Shown here in pieces: positions 33,691-46,520 of a stretch of 64,000 nucleotides of DNA (its first letter is position 1; each line of letters begins with the position of its first letter). The notes below the pieces were generated by a model. The model saw only the letters and a program-made list of their open reading frames with translations. It was not told the origin of the DNA and ran no database searches. The translations under genes were made by a program, and so were the position numbers. The stretch spans positions 61,584 through 125,583 of the forward strand of contig JASANE010011767.1 in the NCBI GenBank assembly GCA_030248225.1, given 5' to 3'. This DNA is from Trileptium ribeirensis. Lineage: Eukaryota; Nematoda; Enoplea; Enoplida; Thoracostomopsidae.

Positions 33691-36600
33691 GTATGATACA
33701 TATATATTTTACTAATGTATTTGATAATACCGAGTTACGGTTCCATAAAACTGCGGTAGGCAATTAAGTCTTATATATTAAAAATATTCGCAAATGGCGC
33801 GCGGTCTATATCGAACAAAAGCAATTTGATCTAAAGCGAAACTACGCGATGATTGATGGGGCAGTTTAGCTCTTTTAGCTGCTGTAATGTATTAACGACG
33901 CTTAGCACCTTTGTGAAAAAATAATACTGGCCATTGAAATGCACATATGTACTGTACAACACAATCATGTGTCCATACGATCTTAGGCCGGCAAGTTATA
34001 TTTTCAAAAAAATTATTGCTGCAGCTGTGTTTCATGTCATATTTTTTTGAATTTTTAGTATTAGCTTTCTGTCCGTACAGTCTCGCTCTTCGTTAATCGC
34101 TGCTGGCACTAAGCGGTGGGACCGGGTTCTTTCAAACTATATATATTTACAAGGCCATATTAGTAGTCGTTGATCGCTTAAAGCAAGTTGTATACTAAAG
34201 TATATGTAAAACAACATAAAAGACCATTGAATTGCAGTTTTTATTTGATCATTTGCAAATTAGTAATAATATATAAAAATATTGTCATATGAAACTCGTA
34301 AAATATGTTCTTTAAATAACGTCATGCGTGCAATGAAGTTGCCCAGCTGACTTCGAATCAAAATTACATTATTCTAACACTCACTTGCTTTTGATTCGGC
34401 CGCAATGAGAGATTCATTTGTAGAATATTAATCTTGATTGTACAACAAAACATTCAATAAAACAGTAAAAGTATCTTACCGAGAACAACTGTGTTGGGCA
34501 GCGTAGAAATCACTGAATTCAAAAGGCTTGTAAGGATAAATGCCGCTGCGTGTATTGTCTTTCAGTACTGCCTGTAATAATTATATTTTTTGACTACTAA
34601 GAAATATAACCACTCATAGCAAACGCATTTGGTTGTACGCAATATAATATATCAGAGATGTGGGTCTGATCCATTCAAATTGTTGGTGTGCCTTTGACGT
34701 CTGGTCGGCCGCTTTTGAGAATTCGGCCCAGCGCAGCTTTTTGATAGTCGGGTGTCGGCGCGCACGGATCAGCCCCTCTTCTACGAATAGCTACACGATT
34801 GACAATTAATTACGTGACGCTACATCGGTTTCTTGAAATGGGAGCGTTCTCCAAGTTGCCATGAAGCGTCACCAAAATGTTGGTGTTGGTTGAATTTCTC
34901 TATAACGGCATGCTTTTAGTGCAAGAGAAACGCTCTCGGGAGCTATCCCTACCAATTTCTTGTCTGTCAATCGGGTAGAATCTGCTTTCAGACGTGACTG
35001 TCCTGCATTCTATATATAAGACCCAGCCTACAAAGCCACGTGTTCATGATATGCTTGTTTACTTTCGGTTGTCCCTGCTAATTGATACAAAGCATCGTTT
35101 CTGACGTTTTGTTTTAGCTTAGATGCGCCTATAATCTTTATTAAACAGTTCTATTCGAACTATGAAAATGTTCAAGATGGAGCTGAGAATTTCGGCCCCT
35201 GGACCGGGCCTGACGTGCTGACGACCGATTGCAAACGGGCCGGCCCGAGTTTAGAAGGAGCCTAAATGTTGCACATGCAGGTCGGGCCGACACCAATTTC
35301 TAAGGCCGAAAAATTTCGGCCAAGTCTCACCCCTAGTTCAAAACGTGTATTTAGACGTTAAGGGATTTTCTGCAAAATGTTTTATATCTTATATATACAT
35401 ATATTTACATGTAATTTCTAAATTTATTTTAGTTGCATATGCGTTCCATATAAGGGGACTACACGAGCACAAGCATAAATGTATCTTTGTATTAATATTC
35501 ATGTAATACAAAAACAACACATTCCATGCGACATTTGGGAAGCGCGACAGCAAAACTCTTCTCCAGCTAACGTCATGTCAACACAAGTTGTCACATAGAA
35601 CCCAGCACATCTAAACAATATATCTCTTTAATTATTTACAACCACATCACTTTCAATGCTTTCGGTTTGCAAGCAGCAGCTTGCATAAAACAGACGTCAC
35701 TATCGTCAAAAGGTGTATCTGTCATAGACTCTTCGTTGTCCAACTAAACTGGGCTTAGCGAACTGCTCTGCACATGTTTTTGTAAAAGTAATATGGTTTG
35801 AGGAGAAAAATGAAACGGCTTACTGTTAGCAATGGTTCCAATAATGGCAAGTCATGGTACTGCCTAGTTCCCAGGATTGACACTTAGACCCAAAGATATT
35901 TTCCACAAGTTCTGGTTTCAATCTGTAGGTTTAAATGTACAACAACTTGGCACAGTAAAAGAATTATTTGCTCGACGAAAAAGATAGAGCTTGGTGTGAA
36001 TGGCGGCTCGAATGATGGGATGTCATATCATCGCATAGTTACCAAGACTGGCATTTAGAATAATGCTTGACTTTAATACATAAGAAATGGTCCAGTCAAC
36101 ATCTTATTTATACCTCACGTAGTGTCGTTGATATACAAATTATTACGATTTTGGTGGACTAGCCGCAGAACGGAAAAATGACTTTTTGTGTTATTTGTAA
36201 AAATATTCAGAATTTTGCCTTTCACAGTATCAAAGCTCTTGGTGAAAATCGACTATGTGGTGAGCTGTATTATGACCCTATGCCACATGGATATACACAT
36301 AATTTATCATATATGTTCTATATTATTATATGATGTGTATGTGAGTTATATATGATTACAGTACTGAAAAGCCGCGATACTAAACAACCTATTCTAGGGC
36401 AAGTCCAAATCGAATTAATTGATATTAAATTTAACCACGCATCTGGGCGATCTTGTAGTGGTTTCTTTACAACATATAGTGTATAATAAGCTGTAAGGTT
36501 TATGCACTGTTCAACAGGTTTAACGACAAATTGTGTACAGGGCACTGCTGCATATTATCTTATTTAAATAGCATAAGTGTTATAACCAAATTTTGCAACT

Positions 36601-36820
36601 GTTGTCTTTTTAATGTTTCCCAACACTCACTTGCTTTAAAGCAGATACGTTCTTAGTTTAAATGGTTGCAATTATTACATCCTGTAATCATTATTACAAA
36701 TTATTATATCGGGTAAACCCAATGATGATTAGTTATTTTTCACATTTTCTGTCGGATTTGTTGCATGATATTTGTTTAAAACTCCTGCCAAAAACACTAC
36801 AAAAGGCACAATGATACTTG
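33691..36820. other. No gene seen; possible hAT-like element at 34658-35336
   Basis: The segment 34658-35336 is GC-richer, with CAGAGATGTGGGTCTGA at one end and the reverse complement of TAGGGGTGAGACTTGG at the other, and GGCC-rich inner blocks (GAATTCGGCCC, TTTCGGCC). The terminal match is loose. Outside it nothing stands out. Confidence 0.3.
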
Positions 36821-37158
36821 TTGTCGCCCTTAATGTTTTCTTCATTTTTCTCTACAATATCATGTACAATAATAGGACCCGGTGCCGGTGGTTCGGATCT
36901 GTAGTACCTTTATTACTACTATAGTTGTTTACACATTCGCCAAATGTGTTAATACGATTCAACCTACACAGTTAGAGTTTTGATGATGATTCTATTTGTC
37001 GCCCTTAATGTTTTCTTCACTTTACGTACAATATTATATGTATAGAATAATCGTACCGGTTATCGGTGTTCAGATACTGTAATAGCATTACTTGCTATCC
37101 TTGTTTAGACTGCCGCCAATTGTGTTAATTGGATTCAACCTTCACAGTTAGAGTTTTG
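36821..37158 (+). repeat. Tandem duplication, about 175-bp unit, 2 copies
   Basis: TTGTCGCCCTTAATGTTTTC starts at 36822 and again at 36996. Both copies continue through CAATAT-ATGTA, a CCGGT-GGTTC block, TGTGTTAAT-GATTCAACC and CACAGTTAGAGTTTTG. Copies are moderately diverged. Confidence 0.85.
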
Positions 37159-39755
37159 TCTGCGCACATAGTGCCGCCACTAAACTTTATGTTATTATAA
37201 TGTATTGTATAGTACTGTGTATTGATATATGTATTATATATCGTACAGATTATCTTTTTATTGTATATTTTTGTTTGTATATAATAATAGCAGTTGTAGA
37301 AGACTGTAAAAGGCACTAGTTATTTCAGTTTGGCGATGCCGTACGTGGTTGCTTAGGAATTTTTTTATATCTTCTGTACTCTTAGTAGATATGAGCCGAC
37401 AGCTTGTACGGTATGTGTTAACTGCGCGATGGAACACTGTGTTTGGATGGTGTTCACTTTTATACCAAAACATAAAAAATGAAGTCAGACACATTTGACA
37501 ATAACAATAATTAGTTTTAACTGTATCTCACAGAACAACAAACAGAGTACTGTAGAGATTTCTGATATTGGATTTTTAGTATTCCTGACTACAGCGCCTG
37601 TCGTGTACTGAATTCGTGAAAATACTCAATTTTGCTATTTTTGTATTAATCCACAGATTGGTAGGAAATAAGAAACAAGAGTACTATTTTGTAGCAAAGG
37701 TATTAGTCTTCTGGTTTTGCTTCTTATTTTGATTGCTACACCAACGGTGCTACTGAATTCCTGATCGTTAATGAAATATATATGGTAGCGGTTATATATT
37801 GGCAATTTTATTATATAGCTGGGCATTATGACCTTACATTCTGGTTTTCTTTTTATTTCGCCTTTTGTTCCTTATGGTTTCAAATATCTTAATGTCCAAT
37901 TTTCATACTCGTAGGAATTTAGTCGATCGGATTGCTTAGGATATAAAACTTTTGAGCCGTTGAGAAACAGTTCAATTATACAGATACTACTGACAATAAC
38001 GTTTGTCGTCGAAATCCCATATGCAGTGAAAATTAAACTTCAGTAATAGTTATTCTAAAAACCAAAATAGGCAATAACAAACACTGAATACATCCTGATG
38101 CCAAGTTATGTGATACCACAATCATATATTAAACTGCCCATATACTATGTATTACCAACACACTGTAAAAATTACAGTAACATCAGTAGAACTATTGTCA
38201 TCGAAGACACGACGATACCATCGTTCAGTTTCATTTTGCGTTAAAATTGAAGTTCCTAATTTCTCGTACATAATTCGAAACTCCTATCAAAATGAGATTG
38301 AAACTTAGTTAGCCCAATGAGGACTTATACCACGCCAAAAATTGAAGAGAAACAAAATTATGCAGTTTCAAACCGAAATAACTTAATTTGACTTTATTTC
38401 GACTTGAAATAGCATTTGGACTCCTGTACACCAAATGATTAAGACTTAGTTATGTGCAAATACATATGCGTAAATGCTGGCAAAAAGCATTTATTCATAT
38501 CTACCAAGGGCTCCGTAGTTATAGAATAGATCGTCGCATAAAATTCTGTGTTCAATACTCACGCATTAATTAATACCTTTGATTCTGATCTACCATGCTC
38601 TACAACTGAGGTATAATCCGGAGTACGATTAATGTTGCGGTTAACCATTGTCTGTTTTATAACAATTTTGGTATATGTTTCTGTGCGACTTAGCACTCAA
38701 ACTTTAAACTTCTTGACAACAAATTTTAAGTATATTACCATTTTAAATACAAATGGAAATGTATGCCTAACTTTGGCAATCCAAAATTTTTATTTAATTA
38801 CAGTAGGACTCGGCTAGAACTAATACCAGTCGCATACCAGCACTCAAAGGAGACTAATAATAAACTGAATTCCCTGAAATGCATAGTTACTTTTTCAGAC
38901 GTCATTTAATATATGTTATTAATTTTATAATTTGAGGTCGGCTTAATGAACCTTTATATCTAAACCTTAAAACACCAGAATGAGATTTTCTCGCTAAAAT
39001 GAAACATAGTAGATTTGGCTAATGTGGCTTGCAGAGGTGGAAGCAAAATGCATGCTACGACGTTGTCGATGAACCTATAAGCGGCTTAACTTTTTCCTTA
39101 CATCATATATAAATCTTAGACTGAGCTTACATTGAGAAAATTCGGGAGGCGACTGCAATCGGAATTCCCCGCATAAAGTTGTTCTATTTATTAACGATAT
39201 AACATTCGGCTACTAAATGCGACAATGAGTAAGCTGGGTAGGATACACAGTTTCGTTGCTGATAAATCATCTTATATAATTATGTTCATGGTAAATGTTT
39301 GAAATGATGCTTCTGTATTTATCGACTCTAATTCCTGCAGCTACATATACTGTTGAATCCACCATTATTTGCATCACTGACCAGATTTAATTACCGCGCA
39401 TTTTATACAAATTCCTAATTTTTGGCTTATTTGCAGTATATCATTGGTCACGCACCAAATTCAGATTGAAATAAAATCACTTGCATAATAATATATTATA
39501 ATTAGTTATATCAGTCTTGCGTTAGAGATTTCGCTTCTTTTTAATTTACAATTAATTAGATTGTGCAATCTACAATGTCTAGGGGTTACATTTTGATTGG
39601 GTTAGTTTATTAAAACCTACGTTATTTATTTCAGCGTCCAATTTAATATGGCTTTCATTGCCAAAGAAAACATAAAGTCCTAATAAGCTAAAATATAAAA
39701 TTTGCCCATATATAAAACTAATATTTGATAGCCCTGGTACGCTATCGAATAACTA
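37159..39755. other. No recognisable feature
   Basis: AT-rich sequence with short ORFs on both strands only; nothing I can support. Confidence 0.4.
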
Positions 39756-40274
39756 CTAAAAGTTCTTTTGAGCAAGAAGAACTCCTCTTGACTTACTTGG
39801 TTTCTGTGTCAGTAGATAGCGGCTATACTTAGCAATAGCAGTCGAATCAACAATAGCAGTTGTAGTGAGTTCACACTCAACAACATGACATTGCAAATCT
39901 AAATCAAATTTGTCGTGCCAACAGCAGAAATTATCCAGATTGAAAACCACAAGATGCGGCGTGCCTTTACGCAGACAGTGATATAAGAGCTCTTTAAATA
40001 AGATTCCGTAGTGCAGGGGCGTCGTAAGATCTTTAAAAGTGAAGGGGCCCGCAAAAAGGTGGAAATGCATTTCTTTATAAACCCAGTAGGTATTTTTATC
40101 ACACTTGTCAGTACAATGTGTGGGCGCCCCGCTCCCTTCTGCTTCCGACCCCTTGCTACGCCCCTCAGCCTCTGGGATTGTTGTGTTGAATGTAGAAAAA
40201 TGGCTCTTGCGTGGAATATTGTCGTTGTAATTTAGAGCGCAAGACAAGTGGATATTTGTGACACTATTGTACAA
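39756..40274 (-). other. Unidentified ORF of 172 codons, partly made of an inserted MITE
   Basis: The longest open stretch in the window. Codons for about residues 37-88 come from the MITE at 40014-40166, so the intact reading through it may be chance. The C-terminal half (PHLVVFNLDNFCCWHDKFDL and CHVVECELTTTAIVD) has the look of real protein, with Cys, His and Trp, but I recognise no family. No splice partners are clear. It could be an exon, a dead transposon ORF or chance. Confidence 0.3.
40014..40166. mobile_element. Short hAT-like MITE, 153 bp
   Basis: CAGGGGCGTCGTAAG at the left faces the reverse complement of GAGGGGCGTAGCAAG at the right. CAGGGGCGTAG-type ends are common among hAT non-autonomous elements. 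The inner blocks (GAAGGGGCCCGC, GGGCGCCCCGC) are GC-rich in an AT-rich setting. The flanking 8-mers do not match, so the target duplication is lost or the ends are misjudged. Confidence 0.6.
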
Positions 40275-40713
40275 AAATCAGGGTTTTGTGACGAGATTGA
40301 CCCTGACAGTCACTAACTCAGTACAGTAGTCAGTTCATAAGCCCGAAGGCGAATCATTGTCGTGGCAGAATTTATTAGTCTTAATATTTTATATAATATC
40401 GACCCAACACACTAGTTTAATTTATCAATATAAACATGCACATATACATATACATATAACACGAATATATAGATCTTATATATATTAAATTATGCATATA
40501 CGGTATATGTATAAATTATATTTATGTATATGAACCTACATATATATTATATATCAAGGCATCCAACGTCCGTGGCAAGGGCGGTAACCATTAAATTTCT
40601 CTATTTTCCAAAACAATATCTCTTAATAATTTTTCAATTTTTGTCATAATTGCTACAATTTTTCGCGCATGTTCGGACAGGGGGCGGTGTGTTGCGGCGT
40701 TTAAGAAGAAATC
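40275..40713. other. AT-rich patch with TATA/CATATA repeats
   Basis: From about 40430 to 40560 the sequence is almost all A/T with recurring CATATACATATA and TATATATTA words. No gene is visible. Confidence 0.5.
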
Positions 40714-40800
40714 TGGTTTGTTAAGGGACTCTAGCCCTTATGGAGGTAACCCCGAAATGTGGTTTGTTAAGGGACTCTGGCTTTTATGGAGGTAACCCCA
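40714..40800 (+). repeat. 46-bp direct repeat, 2 copies
   Basis: TGGTTTGTTAAGGGACTCT starts at 40714 and 40760; each copy ends with TTATGGAGGTAACCCC. Few differences separate them, so the duplication is recent. Confidence 0.85.
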
Positions 40801-40880
40801 TATAATCACTTATGGACATGTATAATATACATACGTATATTTATTATACATATCCCTATACCGACGTATGTCATATGCAG

Positions 40881-41510
40881 GGTGTACTGTAGGCGGCGTC
40901 CCAACATTAAAGTGATCCAACGCGCCAAATAATAAACATATCTAAAAGTGTTCCATAGTGTCATGAGAGCAAGCCAATAAACAACAATTATACCTGTTAA
41001 TGTGGCCATTCTGTTTTAAATTGCTTTCGTCGCACTAAATGATTTTGCCAGCTGAGCCCGGACCATCGACCAGACGTTATAATCGTTTTTCACAAAATTG
41101 AACCCTGCGATCATAATCATTTTCATTCGTAGCATGAATTATCGTCGGCCTAAAAATGTTTTAGATCCAGACTTATAACAATTCAGAAAACAGTCTATTT
41201 GCTGATATAGGTTTCAACTGCACATCGGCGAATTTACTTTATCGGACTAATGTAAAAATGATAATAAAATTCAGCTATCGCAGCATCACCAGATGCCGCC
41301 GGTTCTCTCCCTGTTCGGGGCAAACTAACTATGGAACCTGTTAGATCAAACCTTTTAATAATTGAAGCATCAGTTTTATGATATGGGGGCTGTCTAGACG
41401 AACGCCGGTACCGTTGTCGCATAGCTTCACTGAAGTCCAAGTCTTAATACAGTTATTCGATCAGCCAAATAAAGTTAACTATCAGACATTATGTTATACG
41501 CAGATATTTA
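40881..41510 (-). pseudogene. Mariner transposase remnant, copy B, internally deleted
   Basis: On the minus strand, from 41440 down: RQPPYHKTDASIIKRFDLTG and SIVSLPRTGREPAASGDAAI (the paired helix-turn-helix region), later DRRVQFCEKRL, DESNLKQNGHINRYNC. The DNA matches copy A from both ends, but the part encoding the second half of the catalytic domain is missing: about 560 bp present in copy A between roughly 12680 and 13240 are absent here, at a junction near 40945. It carries the uninterrupted site for the Helitron-like insert of copy A. Confidence 0.85.
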
Positions 41511-43070
41511 CAGTGTATTCGGTTATAATTCCTGAAATTATGAACGTTGTAAGCATATTATATCAGTTTTAGCAACAACTTGAAGTTGGGGCGTTACATG
41601 AGGGACCCCATTATGTAACGGATGTGAAGCCTCTTCGCATGAAGCCTCCTGGCGCCGGTTTTTTAAACTCGTGCACGAGACGTAAATTTTAACCTCCAAT
41701 GTCTGACATCAATGTAGCTGATCGACGAATTACAGTTTTTAAAGGGAAAACACTAATATAGTTTAAAATAGGGTACACTAATAATAATGCGTACAATAAA
41801 ATGTTTTGTTGGTATAATCAGGAATGAACCATAGAAATTATGGGAGGGTACAACACTAGATAATAATAAAGGGGTTTCCATTATTCGGCGATGTCGTCGT
41901 TTTTCAGCTTACCACCAAGGATTACATTGGGTATCCCAGAGATTCCTTGGAGGGTATTTGTTACCCTCTGCACAAGGTTTTTGTGAAGTATGGACTGTAA
42001 TTACCCAGGCTTTTTAGGGTGTTATAGAGTACCACAAAAAACAAGGGAGTTGCCAATAGTTCATAAGCACCTTGAGCCTACACCGTGCAATCCTTAGGGG
42101 TATACGCCTCAAAACGACCACATCATCAGATAATGAGTATGACCAAATGTCATACTCTTTTCCAAAATTTTTAATCGTCTGACGCATGGTATAATCAAAG
42201 CTCCATTTCTGATGTCGGTTATTGATGCATAAACAAATTCTCTAAAAAGACAAACTATTCAAAAATTAACAATTGTTAATGCAAGAAGATGACGAATTGT
42301 AGATACCTCATACCTCATACCAAAAATTATAGCCAATGTGCATTGTAGCATATACAGCATTTATTTCAAAAATTCCGTTCGTAAACTTTGAAATTCGGAT
42401 GCATTGTTAGGTTCTGTGCGCAATGTATAATATATACTATATTTAAACAACTGTACTTGTGGTGAAATACCAATACAGCTATAAAACGCCCCCAAATCAT
42501 GATGTTCGCCTCACGAAAACTTAACTTCAAATTCAGTTTTACTACTTTTACTTCAATTTACTTACTATATATATTTTACAGATTGATTTAGAGCAACTCC
42601 GTTGTATGTAGAATAGAATGCACTAATATAAATACAATTGATCGAATTATTCATAAATTTATGTGTTAGTCCGCTTTAGGTGTGTATTCCATGTTTGTTC
42701 TTTGGTCCAAATCACGAACTGAATTGTACAATTGTTCGCGGTCAATATATCGGCATACAAAGCTCAACGAACGTAGTAACGTGGTCAGTGATGTAGTAAC
42801 GCAATGTGCACCACGTTCATTTGTGGAATACGCAAGTTTATTCGCGTCCACCAAATGACATGCAGAATCGCATAGCTATGTTCGCAGTAATTGAACTATA
42901 TATACTAACTAGAACATAAAAACGCGAGTGGAATGGTATTTGTATGTTTTTGCAAGTAACTTAATCACGATGCTAAATTGTGAAATAGTGACGGCGAGCA
43001 GCGGCTACGTGTTGCTGCATCGCAAATCGTATCCGCATGTACTAGGCAAAATTGCTATTTGTTTTTGCCA
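41511..43070. other. No gene seen; small hairpins
   Basis: CGTTACAT (41592-41599) and ATGTAACG (41613-41620) form a perfect 8-bp stem. GAGTATGAC (42135-42143) and GTCATACTC (42149-42157) form a 9-bp stem with 5-base loop. 42666-42854 (-) is open for 62 codons with no known motif. Confidence 0.45.
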
Positions 43071-43265
43071 TTTTACCAGGGTCGGAGCTGTTCGCTTTCA
43101 ACTAAAGGGCACATCCTCATCGCTTTTGCAATCGAATAAAAAATTATCAAAATTCATCCACCCGAAGATGCGTTATACGTGAGAGAAGCAAATAAGAACA
43201 CTTTTTCACGATCTCTTCCCCTAGCGCCTTCAGTGGAAACTATGCTCGCTCCGTTTCAATAACGT
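43071..43265 (+). repeat. Dispersed repeat, copy 1
   Basis: GTCGGAGCTGTTCGCTTTCA, AAAGGGCACATCCTCATCG, AATTCATCCAC and CTCGCTCCGTTTC here line up in order with 55285-55460. The family is unidentified. The open stretch at 42928-43182 (+) runs into it. Confidence 0.65.
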
Positions 43266-43959
43266 ATATTTATATATCACACACCAAAATTAAATTGTAC
43301 ACATGTAAGAGTCAAAGCACATGACGTACTATTCAGAATACCGTTCCGCAGACTGCGGAAAGCTAGCAACCGTTATAGAACTAGGTCGGCAGAGCGCTGG
43401 CTTTTCCACCCGGTGCCCAACGCTACTACCAGGTGCTTCAGCCCATCACAAACTGTATTTCTTGCTTGTGCACAATTATTGTTCGCTTTGGCATGTGTAG
43501 AGAAGGAACATAGTAACGACAGTGTGCTGACGTTTAGGCTACACTAAGGTCGCTTATTTTATGAGGCTTATGGTGCCCGGTACAATTGGAGCCAAAGACG
43601 GTTCAAAAATAAGCCAGATTATTGGCCCAAAATTATGGCTGGTGATTTGCTTAAACTGTATGTACATGTGAGACATATATTTTTGTTTTGTTGTGTTTTA
43701 GCCATTTTACAGCAACCTTTCTGATCCTATACAAATTTCGAATGTTCTGAAGATGGGACATAAGAAAATTTTTTTTCAATAAATAGGGTTTTATTAAAAA
43801 AGCAAAATTGTAGACACATATTAACTATTAAACTATGTCCTACCAGAACGCGTAAAATACTTGTCAACCGACGCCAGCTATATATACAATTCAAACTGAA
43901 AAATTAAGGAGGAAATATGTCGCTACTTTTAGGCTTAATAAACTCAATTAATAAATATA
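43266..43959. other. No gene seen; weak tRNA-like segment
   Basis: GGTCGGCAGAGCGCTGGCTT at 43384-43403 resembles the D-arm and anticodon-arm start of a tRNA (Lys-like), but no box B follows at the right distance. It may be a decayed SINE head. Confidence 0.25.
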
Positions 43960-44057
43960 TAAATAACTAAATATATATAAATAAATAGATAAATCAATAA
44001 ATAAATAAATAAATAAATAAATAATAAACAAATGAATAAATAAATATATAAATACAA

Positions 44058-44140
<83 letters not shown>

Positions 44141-44157
44141 ATACATAAATAAATCAA

Positions 44158-44243
<86 letters not shown>
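43960..44243 (+). repeat. (AAAT)n microsatellite
   Basis: Nearly pure AAAT/TAAA repeats for about 280 bp, with a few TATA and C interruptions in the left third. The minus-strand open stretch of Ile/Phe/Leu/Tyr repeats (43948-44157) is a by-product. Confidence 0.97.
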
Positions 44244-44244
<1 letters not shown>

Positions 44245-45195
44245 GTTTTACGTAAGAAAAATTGGCGATAAAGGCAAAAACATATTACCTACCAGACCTG
44301 CGTACTAAAATAGAATGTATGAACCAGATTTCATCTCGCGCAGTTATATATAAGCAAAGAGCAAGAAATTTAGTACCAAAGTTGCCTCAACATTTTGCCT
44401 TAAATCGAGCCAAAAATAGTCATACATTGCCATATGCTTCAATAATTAACCAAATGTTGCCGCACGGTTTTCTCTGTGTTTGAGCTGTATAAAGATAGAT
44501 TACTAAACAGTTGAAGTTTCAAATTTGAGCGTCGAACAATGCAGTAATTAAAGATTTTTTAAAAGGTTAACACAAGCTAATGATACGTAGACAATGATTA
44601 GCCTTTATGCGTTGTATATTTTTCAATTTAGTTGTATGATTCTTTTATTAGAGTTACTATCCTCGACAATTCCGCAAGGCTTGGGCATTTTGTGGGAAAT
44701 AGACAGCTGCTGTTGACAGAGATTGCTAGTAAACACTGAAAAAAATATCAGTTCGGTTAGTTTTAACACTTCTTTTATCGCGGAAGCAATGTGTCTGTTT
44801 ATCAAATGCTTCGTTCTTCGGTAGATTTCAATCTCATTCATTTAGGGCCCAAATTTTAAGACTTAAGACTAGCAGAGCTCATATGGCCTGTACCGTATAA
44901 TTGTCTTGCACCATTTGCAGGGTAGGTCAGCTGTTACGAATGAAACAATGGCCATATAAATATATCATTTTATCTATATAAACATTTAAAGATCATGACC
45001 GATAAAAATATATAAATTTAGATATAATGTCACTATGTAAATTGTAAAAATTCACCAAAAATCAGACCATCCGACTGATATCGACTGTTTTTCTATTCTT
45101 CCGGCACTTGAATCAACTTGAAAGATGTAATGACCAAAATTTTTAGCAGTTGAGAAACGTCTTCCACTTACATCTCGTGACCGTACACTGACTGC
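44244..45195. other. No recognisable feature
   Basis: Short ORFs on both strands only (44262-44483 +, 44623-44841 -); no motif recognised. Confidence 0.4.
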
Positions 45196-45290
45196 ACGGC
45201 TAGCCCAAAGGCAGGCTCATGGCTTTACACCATCCGACATTACACCATCGATTCAAGCCCAATGCACCTGCACTGTCTCAACACTCGAAA
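45196..45290 (+). repeat. tRNA-like segment, possible SINE head
   Basis: GGCTAGCCCAAAGGCAGG resembles a box A and CGATTCAAGCCC, about 35 bases on, resembles box B. A working tRNA fold is not seen. GC content is above its surroundings. Confidence 0.3.
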
Positions 45291-45689
45291 ACAAATCCAG
45301 CAGCTACAATGATACACAATACATAGGCAAAAGCAACAGGATGGGCGTGAAATAAAAACTTGCACATCATTTGCTAAGGCCAAGTATTTGCTTCAGCGCC
45401 TGCCCTGTTAAAAATTAACCTTTTACTAAACTTAAGTCAACCGAGATTACCACCAGCCGAGACTGAAACTTTGAAAGATGTTTTTTCTTCAACGATGTAA
45501 TGAAGTGACACTTCAGATTTATTTGTTTCGTAGGATTCAATCACTTTTGATCCAGCCTTTCATCGTGAACCACTAAATATATTTTACAAATAACGTTTTC
45601 GGAAAATACATATACACAAAATGTGTAGTCTGGAACGCTAACAGTAGCGAATTTATCGCAATTACCAGTAAATACATTAATATAAGTGG

Positions 45690-46520
45690 TAAATACATTC
45701 ACATTGGCAAATTTTCAAATTTGGATTGAAGACAATAAGTCGTTCCAGTCTGCGATCCCAGTGGTAGAGAATTTATTGCTATTAACACTAAATACATTAG
45801 CAGGCAAGCTTACATTAGCAGGTAAGCCTAAATTAGGCTTGAAAACAATAAGTTATTTTTATGTATTGACAAGGTGACTGAATTGTTGCGAGCTAACCAC
45901 TGAAGTATTAATAGTAATTTGAATATGTAAATATTGTGCAAATTTTCTGAATATAAGAATGTTGTTTGCTGGGCATGGATCAGTGTTCGTTTGGTTGCAT
46001 TAGTAAACTGTCTGTTATTCCTAATTGTTCTGCTAACTTGCGCCGACACAACACATTTCAGTCTGGGATTGCCAATGATAGACAATTGATTCCCATTGAT
46101 ACTAAATATATACTTTAGCAGGCAATTTTAAATTAAGCTTGAAAACAATAAATCATTTCAGTCTGGGACCGGCAATGGTGGAAAAATTTTTCCCATTGGC
46201 CCTTAATACATTATTAAACAATCTTAAATTAGGCTTGAAAACAATAAGTCATTTCAGTGTGCAATTGCATATAGTAAAGAATTTATTACCAGTAATACTA
46301 AATACGTTGGCAGGCAATCTAAATTATCCTTGAAAACAATAAGTCAATTCAGTCTGGGATCGCATATGATAAAGATTTTATTCCCATGACACTAAAATGA
46401 TTAGCAGACAATCTTAAATTAGGCTTGACAACAATGAACAATTTCAGTCTAGACAAACATTGATGCCGAAATACATTATCAAGCAACCGTAAATTAATTT
46501 TGAAAATGTTTCAGCCTGCA
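45690..46520 (+). repeat. Minisatellite, about 95-bp unit, interrupted
   Basis: GCTTGAAAACAATAAGTCATTT recurs at about 45838, 46138, 46232, 46328 and 46424 (last one drifted), followed by CAGTCTGGGATCG, a TTTATTCCCAT block, ACTAAATACATTAGCAGGCAA and TCTTAAATTAG. The right-hand spacing is 95-96 bp. Between about 45870 and 46040 unrelated sequence separates the first copies from the rest. Confidence 0.85.

Noticed and set aside
43948..44157. Ile/Phe/Leu/Tyr repeat ORF on minus
   Set aside because: Translation of the AAAT microsatellite.
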